From positions 725,929 to 789,928 of the forward strand of contig NC_009417.2 in NCBI RefSeq assembly GCF_000002875.2: DNA of 64,000 bases. The letters are read 5' to 3'. Numbering within the stretch: the first letter of the stretch is position 1; each line of letters opens with the position of its first letter. The notes beneath the pieces were generated by a model. It did no database searches, had not been told where the DNA came from, and saw only the letters and a list, made by a program, of their open reading frames with translations. The DNA comes from Leishmania infantum JPCM5 (lineage: Eukaryota > Euglenozoa > Kinetoplastea > Trypanosomatida > Trypanosomatidae). The translations under genes and the position numbers were made by a program. Positions 52,257 to 63,600 of this stretch are shown in pieces.

Positions 52257-52726
52257 CCTCAGTGTGCGGTATCCCGTGGCCCAGAGCCCCACTCGGCGGC
52301 GAAGCCAGGCAGCCGCTCCCTCCTAACCCTTCCAAGCGCCGAGCCAACTCTGGTGGTGACAGGGTCAGGCGCCCACGACATGGGGGAAGGGTCCGAGCGA
52401 TGCATCGCCACTGATGTCAGCGGCCAGTTTTTGGATGGCGTTGCATCGAACCGACCCGCGACCGTGGACACCCTTGTACCATCCGTGTGGTGGGCAAAGT
52501 GCCAGCGCGGCTCGAATGCGTCCCACCACCGGCCCTCCCGCTGCCCACTGGTGTGGGGCGCCTGAGTGCCACCCCGAGGGGGGATGCACCAGGGGTGGCC
52601 GCCGGCATAACGGAAGCGCCTGTGGGGCTGCGTGCGTAGAAGAGGCTGGTAGAGGCTGAGGCAGGGCCTGTGCTCAGATGGCTGCGTCGGCGCGCTGCCG
52701 CTGCTACGCACCACGAGGTGTGGGGC
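52257..52726 (+). mobile_element. SIDER-like retroposon, copy B
   Basis: The plus-orientation partner of copy A, 470 bp, 2,194 bp away. Its 3' side carries a GCGGCAGAGAA block and then an A8 run near 52810, fitting an A-rich retroposon tail. Open frames within it (74 to 151 codons on both strands) mirror those in copy A and reflect GC content, not genes. Confidence 0.75.
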
Positions 52727-54672
52727 TGCTGACGGACTGTGGGTAGAGTGGAGATCAAATCATGCCGCGCGGCAGAGAAATGGGCGCGCTGCAGAGGAGC
52801 CAAGCATAGAAAAAAAAGAAAGCGCAACCCGCACATGCGTAAAAACGCAAACAAAAGCGGTGAAAAGTACGCAAGAGGTGTGCTTTCTTTTTTTTTTGTC
52901 TTTCCTCTTCTTTCTTTGCGCTGCTCGACCTTCTCGCTCTCTTGTCTTGCGGCTTTTAATCGTTTTCCGGTAACGCGCAGCTGTGCCTTGTGCGTGACGT
53001 TTCTCCGTATGCGTGCCCAGTACATCTCTCTCTCGGCTCCTGTTGGCCGTCTCAGCTCTCCCGAGCACTTCCCTTCTTTCTTCCTGTCCATGCGTGGCTT
53101 TGTGGTGCGCATCTTTCTTGCACCGTTTTGCGCCTCTCTGAGCTCTCTGCAGAGACATGTTTCCCACGAGCGCGGGTGCCCCCCTTTGTTTCTCACGCAC
53201 TCGCACAAGAGACGCTGGGGCGTATGTCGCTCTCTCTGTCTCTCTTGCACGAGTGAAGCGACGCAGGCTTTGTGACGCGATGCACCTCTGTGAGCAATCT
53301 GCAGCTTGCCACGACGAAAGAAGGGAGAGAGGAAGGGAAGACGGGAGAGATTGTGGTGTCACGGGCGAGAGAGAGGAGACACCAAGGCACGCTGTGGACG
53401 CATCGTATTCGGAATCAAAAGCGCAGGCAACGCTGCAGCTGCAAGCACGTCTGTGTGTCTGTGTGTGTCGGAAGAGGGGGGATGGGGCACGTACACCAAG
53501 AGCGAAAGAGGAGATGCGGGCCGACTTTTCCCCCCTTCTTTTGGCAAAGAAAGAACAGGGAAGCGGGAGGCGGGAGGCGTGCCGTGCGAGTGGTGATGCT
53601 GTAAGGCCGTTTGTCCCTGCGGCTGATGTAAAGTGGCGCGGAGGAGGATGAAGAGGATGCCGCCATTGTATTCGTTTTCGACTCACCGCGTGCGTTCTCT
53701 CTCTCTCTCTCCCTCTCCTTCGCTCGCCCTCTCACCAGGGGTGGGGGAGGGGCGTGTGGTTGTTTGAGGGGGGAGGGTGCTGTTGCCGTTGTTGCTAGTC
53801 TGCTCGACACGGCGGGGTGACAGCGCAACCAAAACCCTGCGAAAGAAAAAGGAAATAGCACAGCTTGCTCTATCATCTGTTGACCGATGTAGAGATACGC
53901 GTCAGCGAGATGTGTTTTGCTTGTTCTTTGTTATGTTTAGGGCGCCACGGATATGAAGCACTTCGAGAGTCAGCATGATGAGAAGACAAGGCCAACCCAC
54001 AAGAGTGTAGACTCTGATCAGCTGAGATACTCACCTGGGCGCTCGTGCCAGTGGCTTGTTGACGACCAATAAGAGCATTTCCACGTAGGCGGGGGCGCCT
54101 TGGAGGAGGGCCATACTTGTGTGCGTGCGTGCGTGAAGGGAAAGGTGCTGCTCTCTTTCTGTTGCTTCGACAACACCCGTCTTCTCCCTGCAACACGTAC
54201 TTTGGACCGCACGGTCATGTCGCGCGGCTGCCAGACCGGCCTCGCTCTCCCCTCTGTTGTGAGTGGCTTCTGCCCATCATGAAGGTGCTTCGGGCTCTTC
54301 AGATGCCTGCACCCGGGCGTGTCCTCGGCTTGCGGGGCTCATGTCTTCCGCCCATGGGTTCTAGCCCTCTTTCCCCCTCCCTCTAAACGGTCCAAGCAGT
54401 CTGCACCGCCTCGCACTTCTCTTTCTTGCCTCGACTCATCTCTCCTTTTTTTTCAAAATGTTGTCTTTGATCTGCGGCTCTGCCAGGAGGGACTCCAACT
54501 GCGCTAGAGGGAGTCGCGTGAGTGAAATGGTGTCCGCGGCCGACGATATTCAGCGTACTTGATGCACGAAGCTTCTCGGCACACACAGCTACGAATTCGA
54601 CAACTCATCTCTTACTCGCGAGCTGCTTAGAAGAAGCTGAACAGGAAGGAAGGAAGCAGGAAAAGGACACCT

Positions 54673-56613
54673 ATGCTGCTCCCTGGTAGCTGCGGCAGCG
54701 ACGGCGGCGCTGCAATCGCAGAGAGCCGCGCCGAGGTGTGTCGTTGCCGCACCACCACCACCACGCCGACCATCAGCTCATCCGCCACGAGGTCAAGCTT
54801 TTCACACACACAGCCATCTTACGACGCCTCCTTTGCCTTCACCCTCGTCTCAGCCGACGATGTTTCTTTTCATTGTTGTGTCACAGCGTACATGTGCGCC
54901 CACTCACTGTACCTTCGAAGTGCTCGAGATGTCGGCGCGTCGGAGGGGTCAGTGCCCGTTGGCTCCGCTCAAGCCGTGCGCGATTACATTGCCTACCTTC
55001 AGTACAGCGACCTTCGCAAGCAGCTCGCTGCGGAGCTGGCAAGACCCACTGCCGCGACGGGCGCTACGGCCACGGGGGCTCCTCTACCGCCAGTGGCTTC
55101 TTTGGTCGGAGTTCCGCCGCCGGAGCATGGCCTGCGAGGAGATGGAGCACGAAAAGTATGCGATACGGCGCAGTCGTGGCTGTTCCCATGGGATGAGGAT
55201 GAAATAGGCCGTGACGGCGCTCATGGCTACGCTGCACAACCCCTCGACTGCGATCGTGCTTACACGCTTCACGCTAACCGGCTGCGGCACTGGCTCACCG
55301 CGGCGGAACTGGCCTCTTTTCGCGGGGAGACTGCTCTGGAGGATGCAGCACTTGCACGGACGGGCGGTGGCCGTCGCGGTCGGTCACCTATGGCGGCGGC
55401 AGCCTCGCCAGTGCCTGCAACGACGAGCGCGTCGATGCTTCCGTTCTTTGCCGCTGATCTTCCGCTGGAGCCGCCTCCTACAGCCGTGAACTCAGCGGAC
55501 GCACCAGAGAGCGCGCACCAGCCGACCCACTCGCCGCAGAGTTTTATTGCCACGTCATCGTCTTCGTCGTCCGCCTCTTCCACCTCTCTTACGTCTTCCG
55601 TGTCAACAGCGTCTCTGGAGGCGCATGAGAGCGCGGCGCGAGCTACCAGCGGCGTTGATGGCGGCCCCCACGACCGGCGCCAACGGACATACCTTGGCGA
55701 GGAGCTCGGTTACGGTGAGTTCGTGGCCTTGGGTGACCCGGAGGGCCTGTTTTTCATCGAGCACGTTCTGTTGGCACACGAAACGACGCAGGGGGCGACC
55801 GCTGCGTCGACAGCGGGGGCGCGGTGGGCGAGTGACAACTCAGACAAGGTGACCGGGGACAGAGAGCAGGGTTTGACATCGCAGAGCTCACAAGGGGTCC
55901 GCTCCGCTCCAGAAGCGTCACGGAAGACTGCCGCAAGCACGGCGGCGGCCTCTGCGGCACCGCTTCCGTCGCATGCTGACCCGATCGTCACATTAACAGC
56001 GCGTCAGCAGTGCCGCCTGCTGGAGCTCATCTCTGTTGCCGATTTTATGGGCACCCAGTCGCTGGTGGAGCTCTGTGCGACGTACCTGGCAGCATGGTTG
56101 ATGAACCGCACGGACGAAGAAATCGTTCAGTCCTTCCTCACGACGGCAGGCCCGAGTAGTGCTGCAGCCGGTGCGGGTGCGTCCTCTGCGCCAACTTCAT
56201 TCAAGGTCACGGGCGCCGCTTCCTTCAACGAGCTTTGGATAGCGCCGTTGCTGGGAGACGACGTCGCGCCCGGCAAGTCTGGCGAGGCTACCAACATGCC
56301 GCTTCCGTCTGCAGGTGTCACAGCCACGTCTGGGGTGGTCAAGCCACGCATGGAGGCGGCGACAGCTGCTGCGGTGACGAAGCGGAACGCCGCCATGCCA
56401 AAACGAGCGGGCAAACTAAAGGGCAACCATGCCGGCTCAACAGACGCAACCGCTGCGGGGCCTTTGAAGTACGCTGGAGGCGATAGAGGCCCCACCACTG
56501 CGTCAGCCGCCGTTGAACCTGCACACGCGCCTCTCCTGCTGACAGATGATCAACGACTAGTGCTCCTGCGGCAGATGAAGCGCAACAACTCCATTATCGT
56601 GTCACCTTATTGA
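54673..56613 (+). CDS. Large divergent SKP1-like protein
   Basis: A 646-residue protein. Residues about 53-78 (FAFTLVSADDVSFHCCVTAY) resemble the first strands of SKP1 (a short strand, D/E turn, then F-containing strand). Much later, residues about 447-488 (LLELISVADFMGTQSLVELC through RTDEEIVQSF) match the SKP1 helices in which a LI..A.Y(L/M)...L.(D/E).C segment is followed by GKTPEEI...F. The two parts are separated by some 300-370 residues that are mostly Ala/Ser/Thr/Gly-rich, though a few ordered stretches (TYLGEELGYGEFVALGD, EGLFFIEHVLLAHE) lie between. SKP1 normally has about 160 residues and links F-box proteins to cullin-1. Whether this protein can do so is unknown. Start: the first ATG of the open frame; the N-terminus is low-complexity and uncertain. 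Confidence 0.75.
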   Translation: MLLPGSCGSDGGAAIAESRAEVCRCRTTTTTPTISSSATRSSFSHTQPSYDASFAFTLVSADDVSFHCCVTAYMCAHSLYLRSARDVGASEGSVPVGSAQAVRDYIAYLQYSDLRKQLAAELARPTAATGATATGAPLPPVASLVGVPPPEHGLRGDGARKVCDTAQSWLFPWDEDEIGRDGAHGYAAQPLDCDRAYTLHANRLRHWLTAAELASFRGETALEDAALARTGGGRRGRSPMAAAASPVPATTSASMLPFFAADLPLEPPPTAVNSADAPESAHQPTHSPQSFIATSSSSSSASSTSLTSSVSTASLEAHESAARATSGVDGGPHDRRQRTYLGEELGYGEFVALGDPEGLFFIEHVLLAHETTQGATAASTAGARWASDNSDKVTGDREQGLTSQSSQGVRSAPEASRKTAASTAAASAAPLPSHADPIVTLTARQQCRLLELISVADFMGTQSLVELCATYLAAWLMNRTDEEIVQSFLTTAGPSSAAAGAGASSAPTSFKVTGAASFNELWIAPLLGDDVAPGKSGEATNMPLPSAGVTATSGVVKPRMEAATAAAVTKRNAAMPKRAGKLKGNHAGSTDATAAGPLKYAGGDRGPTTASAAVEPAHAPLLLTDDQRLVLLRQMKRNNSIIVSPY

Positions 56614-57676
56614 CCCTAACAACGGCGCGCGGCTGACGACGCTAGGGATGGTGCTTCGCCGTCGCCATGGCCGTACTCAGTGCCACTGTGGCCGTTGCTG
56701 CTCTCTCTCTCTTCATCGTTTGTGTTGGCTGCAGGCAACACAGCTTTGAAAGCAAGCGACGGAAACCCTGCGCATCTGAGTGGTGGGAAGGTGCATAGGC
56801 AAGCGGCTGCGAGCGAAGTTTCCGCGCCGGAGCCTTTCCAGCCTCTCTCCTACCTCCGCGCGCCACCTTTCTCCCTCTTCGCCTTCGACCTCGTTGTCTG
56901 CGATTGTCATGGGCGCTTGCCCTAATTTTTTTTGTGTTTGTTTTGGTTCTACTTGCACCCCGCTCTTCTGATAGCACACGCTCTGCCCATAACCCGGGCT
57001 GTTAGGCTGCTCACTGCCTGAGATGACAAAAAACGAAAACGTCTCCCCCCTCTTCTTCTTCCTCCGCAACGAAGACCGACACAGCCAAGCAGCAAGGGAC
57101 TGAGGTGTGCTCGGCTGCTCGCCTTTCGTGTGCTGCGATCGTGTGGTCAGCTGGTCTGATGAGGTATATATGTGTATATAGTTTCAACGACAGAATCGCA
57201 CCTTCGGCGCTGGTGCAAAGCCGACACAGTCATCCCCACCTCGTGTGAACGGCAGCCAAGGACACTTCAAGGAAAAGGAGGAGGGGCATACCTTGGTGCT
57301 TGTTTCGCAATGCAGATATGTATCTATATCTTTATATATATATGCGCTAAAGAAAACCCTCCTCCTCTGCCACCCCCCCTCCACCCCCTCTGTGTCTGTG
57401 TATGTTGCACGGGATGGTTTGCGCCTGGTTTCCGTTGGCCGTCATCTCTGTTGCTCCCTTATTCCCCATCTCCCTGCATACATGCTCCCTTCTGTCGTCC
57501 ATCTCTCGTCTTCATAGTCAGCATCTCTCTCTCTCTCTCTCAGCGTGTGAGGTGAGAGGGCGATCTTTTTTTTTCACAGGTGCCGCTGCAGTGTTTGCCG
57601 CTGCTTCACCCTTTCACTCTTTCTCTCCTTCTGCGAGGTTCGTTGCGTGCACCTCCTCCCCCGCCCGTCAGACGCC
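56614..57676. other. Intergenic spacer
   Basis: No supported gene. TA-rich patches lie at 57165-57180 and 57330-57345; CT tracts at 57525-57541 and T9 at 57567-57575. The CT and T block at 57566-57640 is a likely splice region for PEN-2. Confidence 0.55.
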
Positions 57677-58024
57677 ATGCTCGTTCGCGGCTCCTTCACG
57701 CTAGAGAAGGCGGAAAGCGCCTGCCAATGGTACTACCGAATCGGCTTCTTTGCTCTGCCTTGGCTGTGGGCCGTTGTCTGGCTATTCTTCCGCCACTACG
57801 AGGACGAGAGCGAGTTGATTCGCTGGTATGTGGAGCGGGCGAAGCGTTACAGCGTATCAGGCGGCGCCGTGTTCGTGATCGTGTCCGTTGTCTTCCTCTT
57901 TGTCATCCCCCCGACGAGCCCGATCTGGGTGATCGCGCCCTTCCAGGACACCTTCCAGTGGGGATACTTTGCAGTGAACGCGTCAGAGGCGGCGGGCGCG
58001 GAGAACGCCGGCTCCAGCGGCTGA
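57677..58024 (+). CDS. PSENEN: PEN-2, gamma-secretase subunit
   Basis: A 115-residue membrane protein matching PEN-2 in length (human 101) and order. An N-terminal EKAESACQWYYRIGF stretch corresponds to the C.KYYLGGF segment of animal PEN-2. It is followed by LPWLWAVVWLFF, a polar loop with a conserved Y (IRWYVERAKRYSV) and a long second hydrophobic span (AVFVIVSVVFLFVI). The C-terminal part has P..W....FQDTFQWGYF, in place of the DYLSF block of animal PEN-2. PEN-2 is the smallest gamma-secretase subunit and triggers presenilin auto-cleavage. Trypanosomatids have presenilin-type peptidases, so a gamma-secretase-like complex is plausible. The upstream extension starts with GTG; ATG 57677 is used. 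Confidence 0.85.
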   Translation: MLVRGSFTLEKAESACQWYYRIGFFALPWLWAVVWLFFRHYEDESELIRWYVERAKRYSVSGGAVFVIVSVVFLFVIPPTSPIWVIAPFQDTFQWGYFAVNASEAAGAENAGSSG

Positions 58025-59289
58025 GGCAGTGCGCCTTTTCTCTGCAGGGGGGGGGGCTCGCCGCGAAACGTACATAAGCAGCGCAACTGCGGTCTACTGC
58101 TTCACAGCGAGATTCTGGGAGCGGCGCATGCCTTGCACGCTTACACTCTCGTGAGCCGGAGAACTGCGCCTGCTTTTAGATGCCTCCGCCGCTGCCGCGA
58201 CTGCTGCTACTCGACATATGTGTGTTCCCGACTCTCTGCTGCGCTCAACTATCTTTTTTGTTTCATCGCCTCTCCGTCAATGGCTGCGCCGACGCGAAAA
58301 AGGGACGCACGCACGACGGCTACGATGCCGCTTGGCTCGTTGGTTTTTTATTTTCGGAGAATCGAAGGAAGACGGGGTTAGGGGAAGTCAGTGCTGCTCT
58401 CTTTTCGTCGATGCTCGTTGTGCGTTTTTGTGCATGTCCGTGCTTCGTCTGTCCTCCTCGCCTCGCTTTAGGTTGTGTGAGTGGACGCGCAGCCAGTGCC
58501 GCAAAACAAACGCGAATGACGGTGTCGCTCATTATTCTGCAACAGATGTACGGTTGTGTCGGCACGCGCGTGTGGGGAAACGAAAAAAAAAGGCCTTCGC
58601 GGGCTGATGCCCCGCAGCAGCGCCTCTTCCCTTGTGCCAACTATCTAATTCTTCCAGTGGCCCCTTGCATGTACGATGTGGGCACGCGAGGAGGGAGAAA
58701 TAGGGCGTAGAAGGTTCAGCGGGCCTCGGTTGTGGTCCCTCTCTGAGGGGCCCGAGAGGGGTTGGGGGTTGGGCTGCGTTGGGCATTAAAAAAACGGATG
58801 ATCTCTTCCAAGCCCCCCTTTTTGCGCTTCTTCCACATCTTGCTCACGCCCTCTAGGGTCAGCTCGTCCTTGCTTCCCAGCCGCCATGCCGTCCTTGTTG
58901 TCGCTCCACCACTGCTTCTCCCCCTTCCCGACCCTTCGCAGTCCCGTGCATTTTCTGTGCGACCAGTGGTCTCCTCACACCGCCGTGACATCTGTACCCG
59001 ATTTGGACGGTACTGAACTCATACATAAGCGCGTTTACTGCTGTCCGACGGTGTCGATTCTATGACGAATATGTTGACACATCTACGCATATACAACCAC
59101 AGCTCACCCTCCTCTGTTGCACTACGGCTATGCCTGGCAACGGGGCTGGCGGAACACTGTTTGACGCGGTTCAGCCCACTGCGATTTCACTGCACACGAC
59201 ACGGGCTGGGTCCCAGATGACGCTTAGTACCACCGCAACGCGGCAAAAAGCAGATAAACAGTAGGTGAGATGCACATTTTTGTCGGATC

Positions 59290-59485
59290 GCCGACGCGAT
59301 GCATCGTGAGCGAGTATGGCCGGGATCATGGCTGCAAGTCTCTCCGGCATAGCGCCAGCTCATACCTATCCGCCGACACAGACTGAGCCAGCCGTGCCCG
59401 AGAGCAGGCTGTGCAGGCTGCTTGGCTTCCCCACAAAGAGCGGAAGGGGGGGCACTGGGCCCTGTGTGATACGGCGGTGAGGTGG
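59290..59485 (-). mobile_element. Eroded SIDER-like remnant
   Basis: On the minus strand, short blocks line up in order with the start of the 4.1 kb copy: CACCTCACCGCCGTAT, then TGTGGGGAAGCCAAGCAGCC, then GATGCATCGC. The rest is diverged or lost. This is a weak but ordered match. Confidence 0.45.
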
Positions 59486-60373
59486 TGGGCATTCGGTACA
59501 CGCACACACACACACGAGATATCAACAACCTAGCGACTGCCGCGATGCCACTACCATCCCCCTTCTCGGTTTTCACTTCCCTATCTAGGGTGGGCGTAGC
59601 TCAACAAGTTGCGTTCTTGCCGCGCGTTCTCGGCCCGCTGCCTCTACTGTTGGCGCGCTTCAGTTGTCTGCGCCCGTCCCTCGCCACGCCCCTGTCACCG
59701 CTCACCTCCCATCTTTCACATCATTTCTATTCTTTTCTCCCCCTCTCCATCCTTCTACGTGTTTTCCATACCGCTTCGTTTTGCGGAGCTTTCTGCCACG
59801 TGCGGGAGGCTCGACCAGCATGCAAGCGCGCGTATCCACCCACCTAGAGACACACACACACACACAGAAGCCTATAAAAGCGCAGAGGCCCACAACGCCT
59901 ATCTTTGCATAGAGACGTTCCACCGTGAGCGTTTCTTCACCTTGGCTATCCCTCCCCTCTCTACGCATCTCTGCGTGAGCGTGTGCCGGCTAGAGCTGCC
60001 GCTGTACTTGGGCTGTTGCTCTTGTCCTTGCTGACGCACTCGCGTGCGCGTGGTGTCGTCTTTCTCCCAGGACTCCCCCTTTTTGTTTTCCTGTTTATCT
60101 TTTTCCACTGCCGTCTCTCTGCTTCTCGGACGATTTCAGCTCTTTGGCATCGTTTGCTCAGCAGCAACGCGTCTACTCATTCCTTGTTGTAGCACTTGCC
60201 TCTCTGTCTGACTGTTGTTCGCGACGCATCTTATCCTCTCCTCCCCTCTCCTCGTCTCTCGTGGCCTCCCTTATCCTCATCCCTCGTGCGCTTGTTTCGG
60301 GTATCTTGGTTGTGTCTGCGTGCACTTTTCTTAGTGCGTCGCTTGTTTCTCTGCTTATTTCCTCCCTTCTCAC

Positions 60374-60400
60374 CACACACACACACACACACACACACAC
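60374..60400. repeat. (CA)n microsatellite
   Basis: Thirteen CA dinucleotides in the spacer ahead of the calpain gene. Confidence 0.95.
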
Positions 60401-60656
60401 CACATATTTCCGTGTGTTGCCTCCGCTATCAATCTCCCTACCCCCTCCGCCCATCAGCCCGGCTCCACTGCTCCTGCTCGGACTTGCTTCGTCCAGCTTC
60501 TTGAAGCTCTTCTACCCATCCTAAATTCTTGTCGTTGCTGGAGAGGGGATTCTTTTGCGTTTTCGACGCAACACGCACACGACGACATCACCGAAAAAGC
60601 TTACAGGGCTCGCCCCCTTCCTTCCGGCTCGTTCCCGTGCAGTTTCCCCTGCCTCA

Positions 60657-63600
60657 ATGCCGTCCTCCTTCCCTGCTGAGGCGTCCATGTGGATGCAGAA
60701 CGCCGTTCACCTCGATACGGACCACAAATACGTGGAGGCGGAGGAGTGCTACACGAAGGCCATTTTTTTGTTTCGGCAGGCCCTCTCGGACCCGAACATG
60801 GCGGACACCGAGCGACAGAAGCTCTTGAGCTACATGAGTGATGTAGCCAAGCGCATACAGCGGCTGCGCGCGCTGAACCGCACTTCCCAGAGTGCGAACT
60901 CGCCTGAGCCTAGCGTTTCTCCGTCCGGCCCGTTGGGACGCCGTGCCTCGGCTAGGCAGGCAAGCGAGCACACGCCTCCTCGTGGCTCCGACGCCGCCGC
61001 GACGGCCTTCGGCGCGCGGAACCCACGCGGTAAGGACGGCAAAAAGGCACCAGCAGGCGTCGAAAACGACTTGAAAGTGCTGGACGCCATTCAAGTCAAT
61101 CAAACCGATCCATTTCAGGCCAGCAACTCCAGCCCCAGCCCCTCCGCCGCGTCGTCAATGTCGGGCAAGCGCGCGTTGCCGGTGGCTTCTCCGACCCCTT
61201 CACCCCCGTCAGCGCCGCCATGTAAGCCAACCTGCGGCAGCGACGGCGTGCCAGATGGTGGCAAGCCAGGCGGCAGCTCCGCGGAACCGCCCGCGTTGCC
61301 GACTCCGCCACCACCTGGCTCCTCGCAGCGGCTGTTCGGCGTCGCGTCTCACTTTGCCCCTCGTACATCCGAGATGGTTTACAAGGCGATTGGGATCGCG
61401 ATTCAGCTTAGCCAGCAAGGGGAGCTCAAGCGGGCGGTAGATGTGCTGCAGCACGCCTACTCGCGGGGCAGCCGTGAGCGCAATAACCCTGGCAATTTCA
61501 AGGAGATTGGCGAGACACTGAAGCTAATGCGCCAGAAGTACTACGCAAAACATCTGCCACGCTTCCTGCAGGACAACCCGATCCTGCCGAGCGAGATGGA
61601 GCTGCTGCGCAAGAGCGGCATCACAAGCACGATCCTGCTCCCGCTCTGGGACGATGTGCATGAGGGCTACGGAGCTGAGAACATCTTCATGCCCTGCGAG
61701 GGAGTTTGGGAGGACGCTTTCACACCAAAGCTGTGCCAGAGGCAAATCAGCTCCGGCGCCGTCCTCATGCACTTTTCCGGATACCGGCAGGCGGGGCTTG
61801 ACTACACCATTGTGCGCGAGGCGGATCCACTGCACATTCGGCAGAGCGTCGTCGGCGACTGCTCACTCGTCTGCAGTCTCATGATCTGCGCCAGCTATCA
61901 GAAGCGCTTCCCTAACGCGAAGATTATCAGCAACGTCATCTACCCTCAAGACCGCGACGGCAACCCAATCTTGAACCCGAAGGGCAAGTACTGTGTAAAG
62001 ATGCTCATCAACGGTATTACTCGCATGGTCACGGTGGACGATCGGCTGCCGGTGAACCCTCAGTCGAGGCGCTTCCTCTGCACGAGCAGCACGGATCCGA
62101 GCGAGCTGTGGGTATCCATTATGGAAAAGGCGTTCGTCAAGGTGTGCGGCGGCAGCTACAACTTCCCCGGCAGCGTCAGCTACGCCGACCTGTACAAGCT
62201 AAGCGGGTGGCTGCCAGACTCGACGGCGTTCGGCAAGCCCGAGTTCGACCGCGAGTTCCAGTGGCGGCGGCTTTATCAAAACTTCAAGGCTGGTGCTCTG
62301 CTCTTCACAGTCAGCACCCCTGTGGAGATGCCAGCAGCGGACGAAGCGCTCGGGCTCGCCGCAGGGCACGCGTATGCGGTGCTGGATATGCAGGAGGTGG
62401 GCAAGGAGCGCGTCATGCTGCTGCGCAACCCGTGGGGGAAGCAGGAGTGGAACGGCAAGTACGGCCGCCGCGACACCAGCGAGGCAAGCGTCGCCGTCCG
62501 CGCCGCCTTTGATCTGAAACGCGAGGAGGAGGACATGGGTGTCTTCTGCATCGCCTACGATGATGTGGTGCGCTGCTTCGACAACTGCAGTCTGAGCTGG
62601 AACCCATACATGCTGTACCGCACCCCGGAGGGTCGGCCGCGCCGACCGGTGCGCATCGCGTGCCACGGCGCGTTCGACTACACCCTCAGCACGGCGCTGT
62701 CGCCGCAGCTGCACATTGGTGTCGTCGACGCGCCGAAGCGGACGCGCATGCACCTGATCTTGTCTCGCCACATCACCGACGTCTCGGAGTTTGGCCGGCA
62801 GTACGAGAAGGACGACGACACGACACCGTACCTGGCCTTGAAGGTGTACGACGTGACCGACTACCCGTCTGTAGCGCAGCACCTTGGTGGCCATTGCTCG
62901 CTGGAGATGTGCTACTGCCGCCGCCTCGCCTCGAATTCGGACTTTAAGAATAGCATTGAGCCCCTCAACGACGTCATCTACCGCGCCTCGTCTGCGCGCA
63001 CCTTCAGCTTCGACTGTCCTGCCGGCTCGAGCAATCTGGTGGTGGTCGTGTCGCGGACTGCCTCAAAGGCGCGGCAGCCTTTCAACTTTACGGTGACCCT
63101 GCACACGGAGCTGGAGCAGATGCGGCTGCCGCGGCTGCAGGGCAACTACGGCAGCGGCGCCGAGGACAAGAACTCCCTCCTGGCAAGCGCCAACGCCAAC
63201 GCCGGGAACCCGTGCGCTGGAGTGTACATGCACATGATACCGACCTCCTCGCTCAAGTTCACGACGCGGCTGTCCGGCGCGTGGGTGAAGGGCAAGACTT
63301 GCGGCGGCCGCACCGACGCCGCCACGTATGTCTTCAACCCGCAGTACCGCCTGCACCTGGACCAGCCCTCGCACGTGTCGCTGAGGCTGGCTGTGGCAGG
63401 ATGCGAGGTGCCGTGCTCGATTCAGATGATCAAGCCGATGTCGTCCAACAAATACGAGGAGAACGGCGGCAGCGGTGGAATCAAGCGCAAGATGACTGAC
63501 TTCGACGGCCGTGTCGGTAACGGTGCCAAGGCGGGCGAGCTTGTTCTCGAGAGCGCCCGCTACGCCTTTGGTGGGGCCGTTCTAGATAGCGCGCTGCCGT

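Larger units (their letters stand above)
48897..54672. other. Very long gene-free interval (5.8 kb) with inverted repeats
   Basis: The largest gap in the window. It contains two inverted SIDER-like copies (49593-50062 and 52257-52726). The ~2.2 kb between them is T-rich with long T-runs (50681-50692, 51822-51834) and a TA patch (51895-51908). The 1.9 kb after the second copy has A/T-rich and CT-rich tracts (52886-52899, 53697-53715). Open frames on either strand, including minus 52760-53686, show no domain and simple composition. It may hold an unrecognised ncRNA or the remains of a lost gene; none is visible. Confidence 0.55.
58025..60656. other. Long intergenic spacer (2.6 kb)
   Basis: No supported gene. 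It has a G8 run at 58048-58055, A-runs (58584-58592, 58789-58795), an eroded SIDER-like remnant near 59290-59485, short CA repeats (59502-59516, 59853-59865) and a long CA microsatellite (60374-60400). The CT-rich block at 60405-60500 may serve as splice region for the calpain gene. Confidence 0.55.

Noticed and set aside
52760..53686. 308-codon minus-strand frame
   Set aside because: Runs against the direction of all genes, is simple in composition and lacks recognisable domains.
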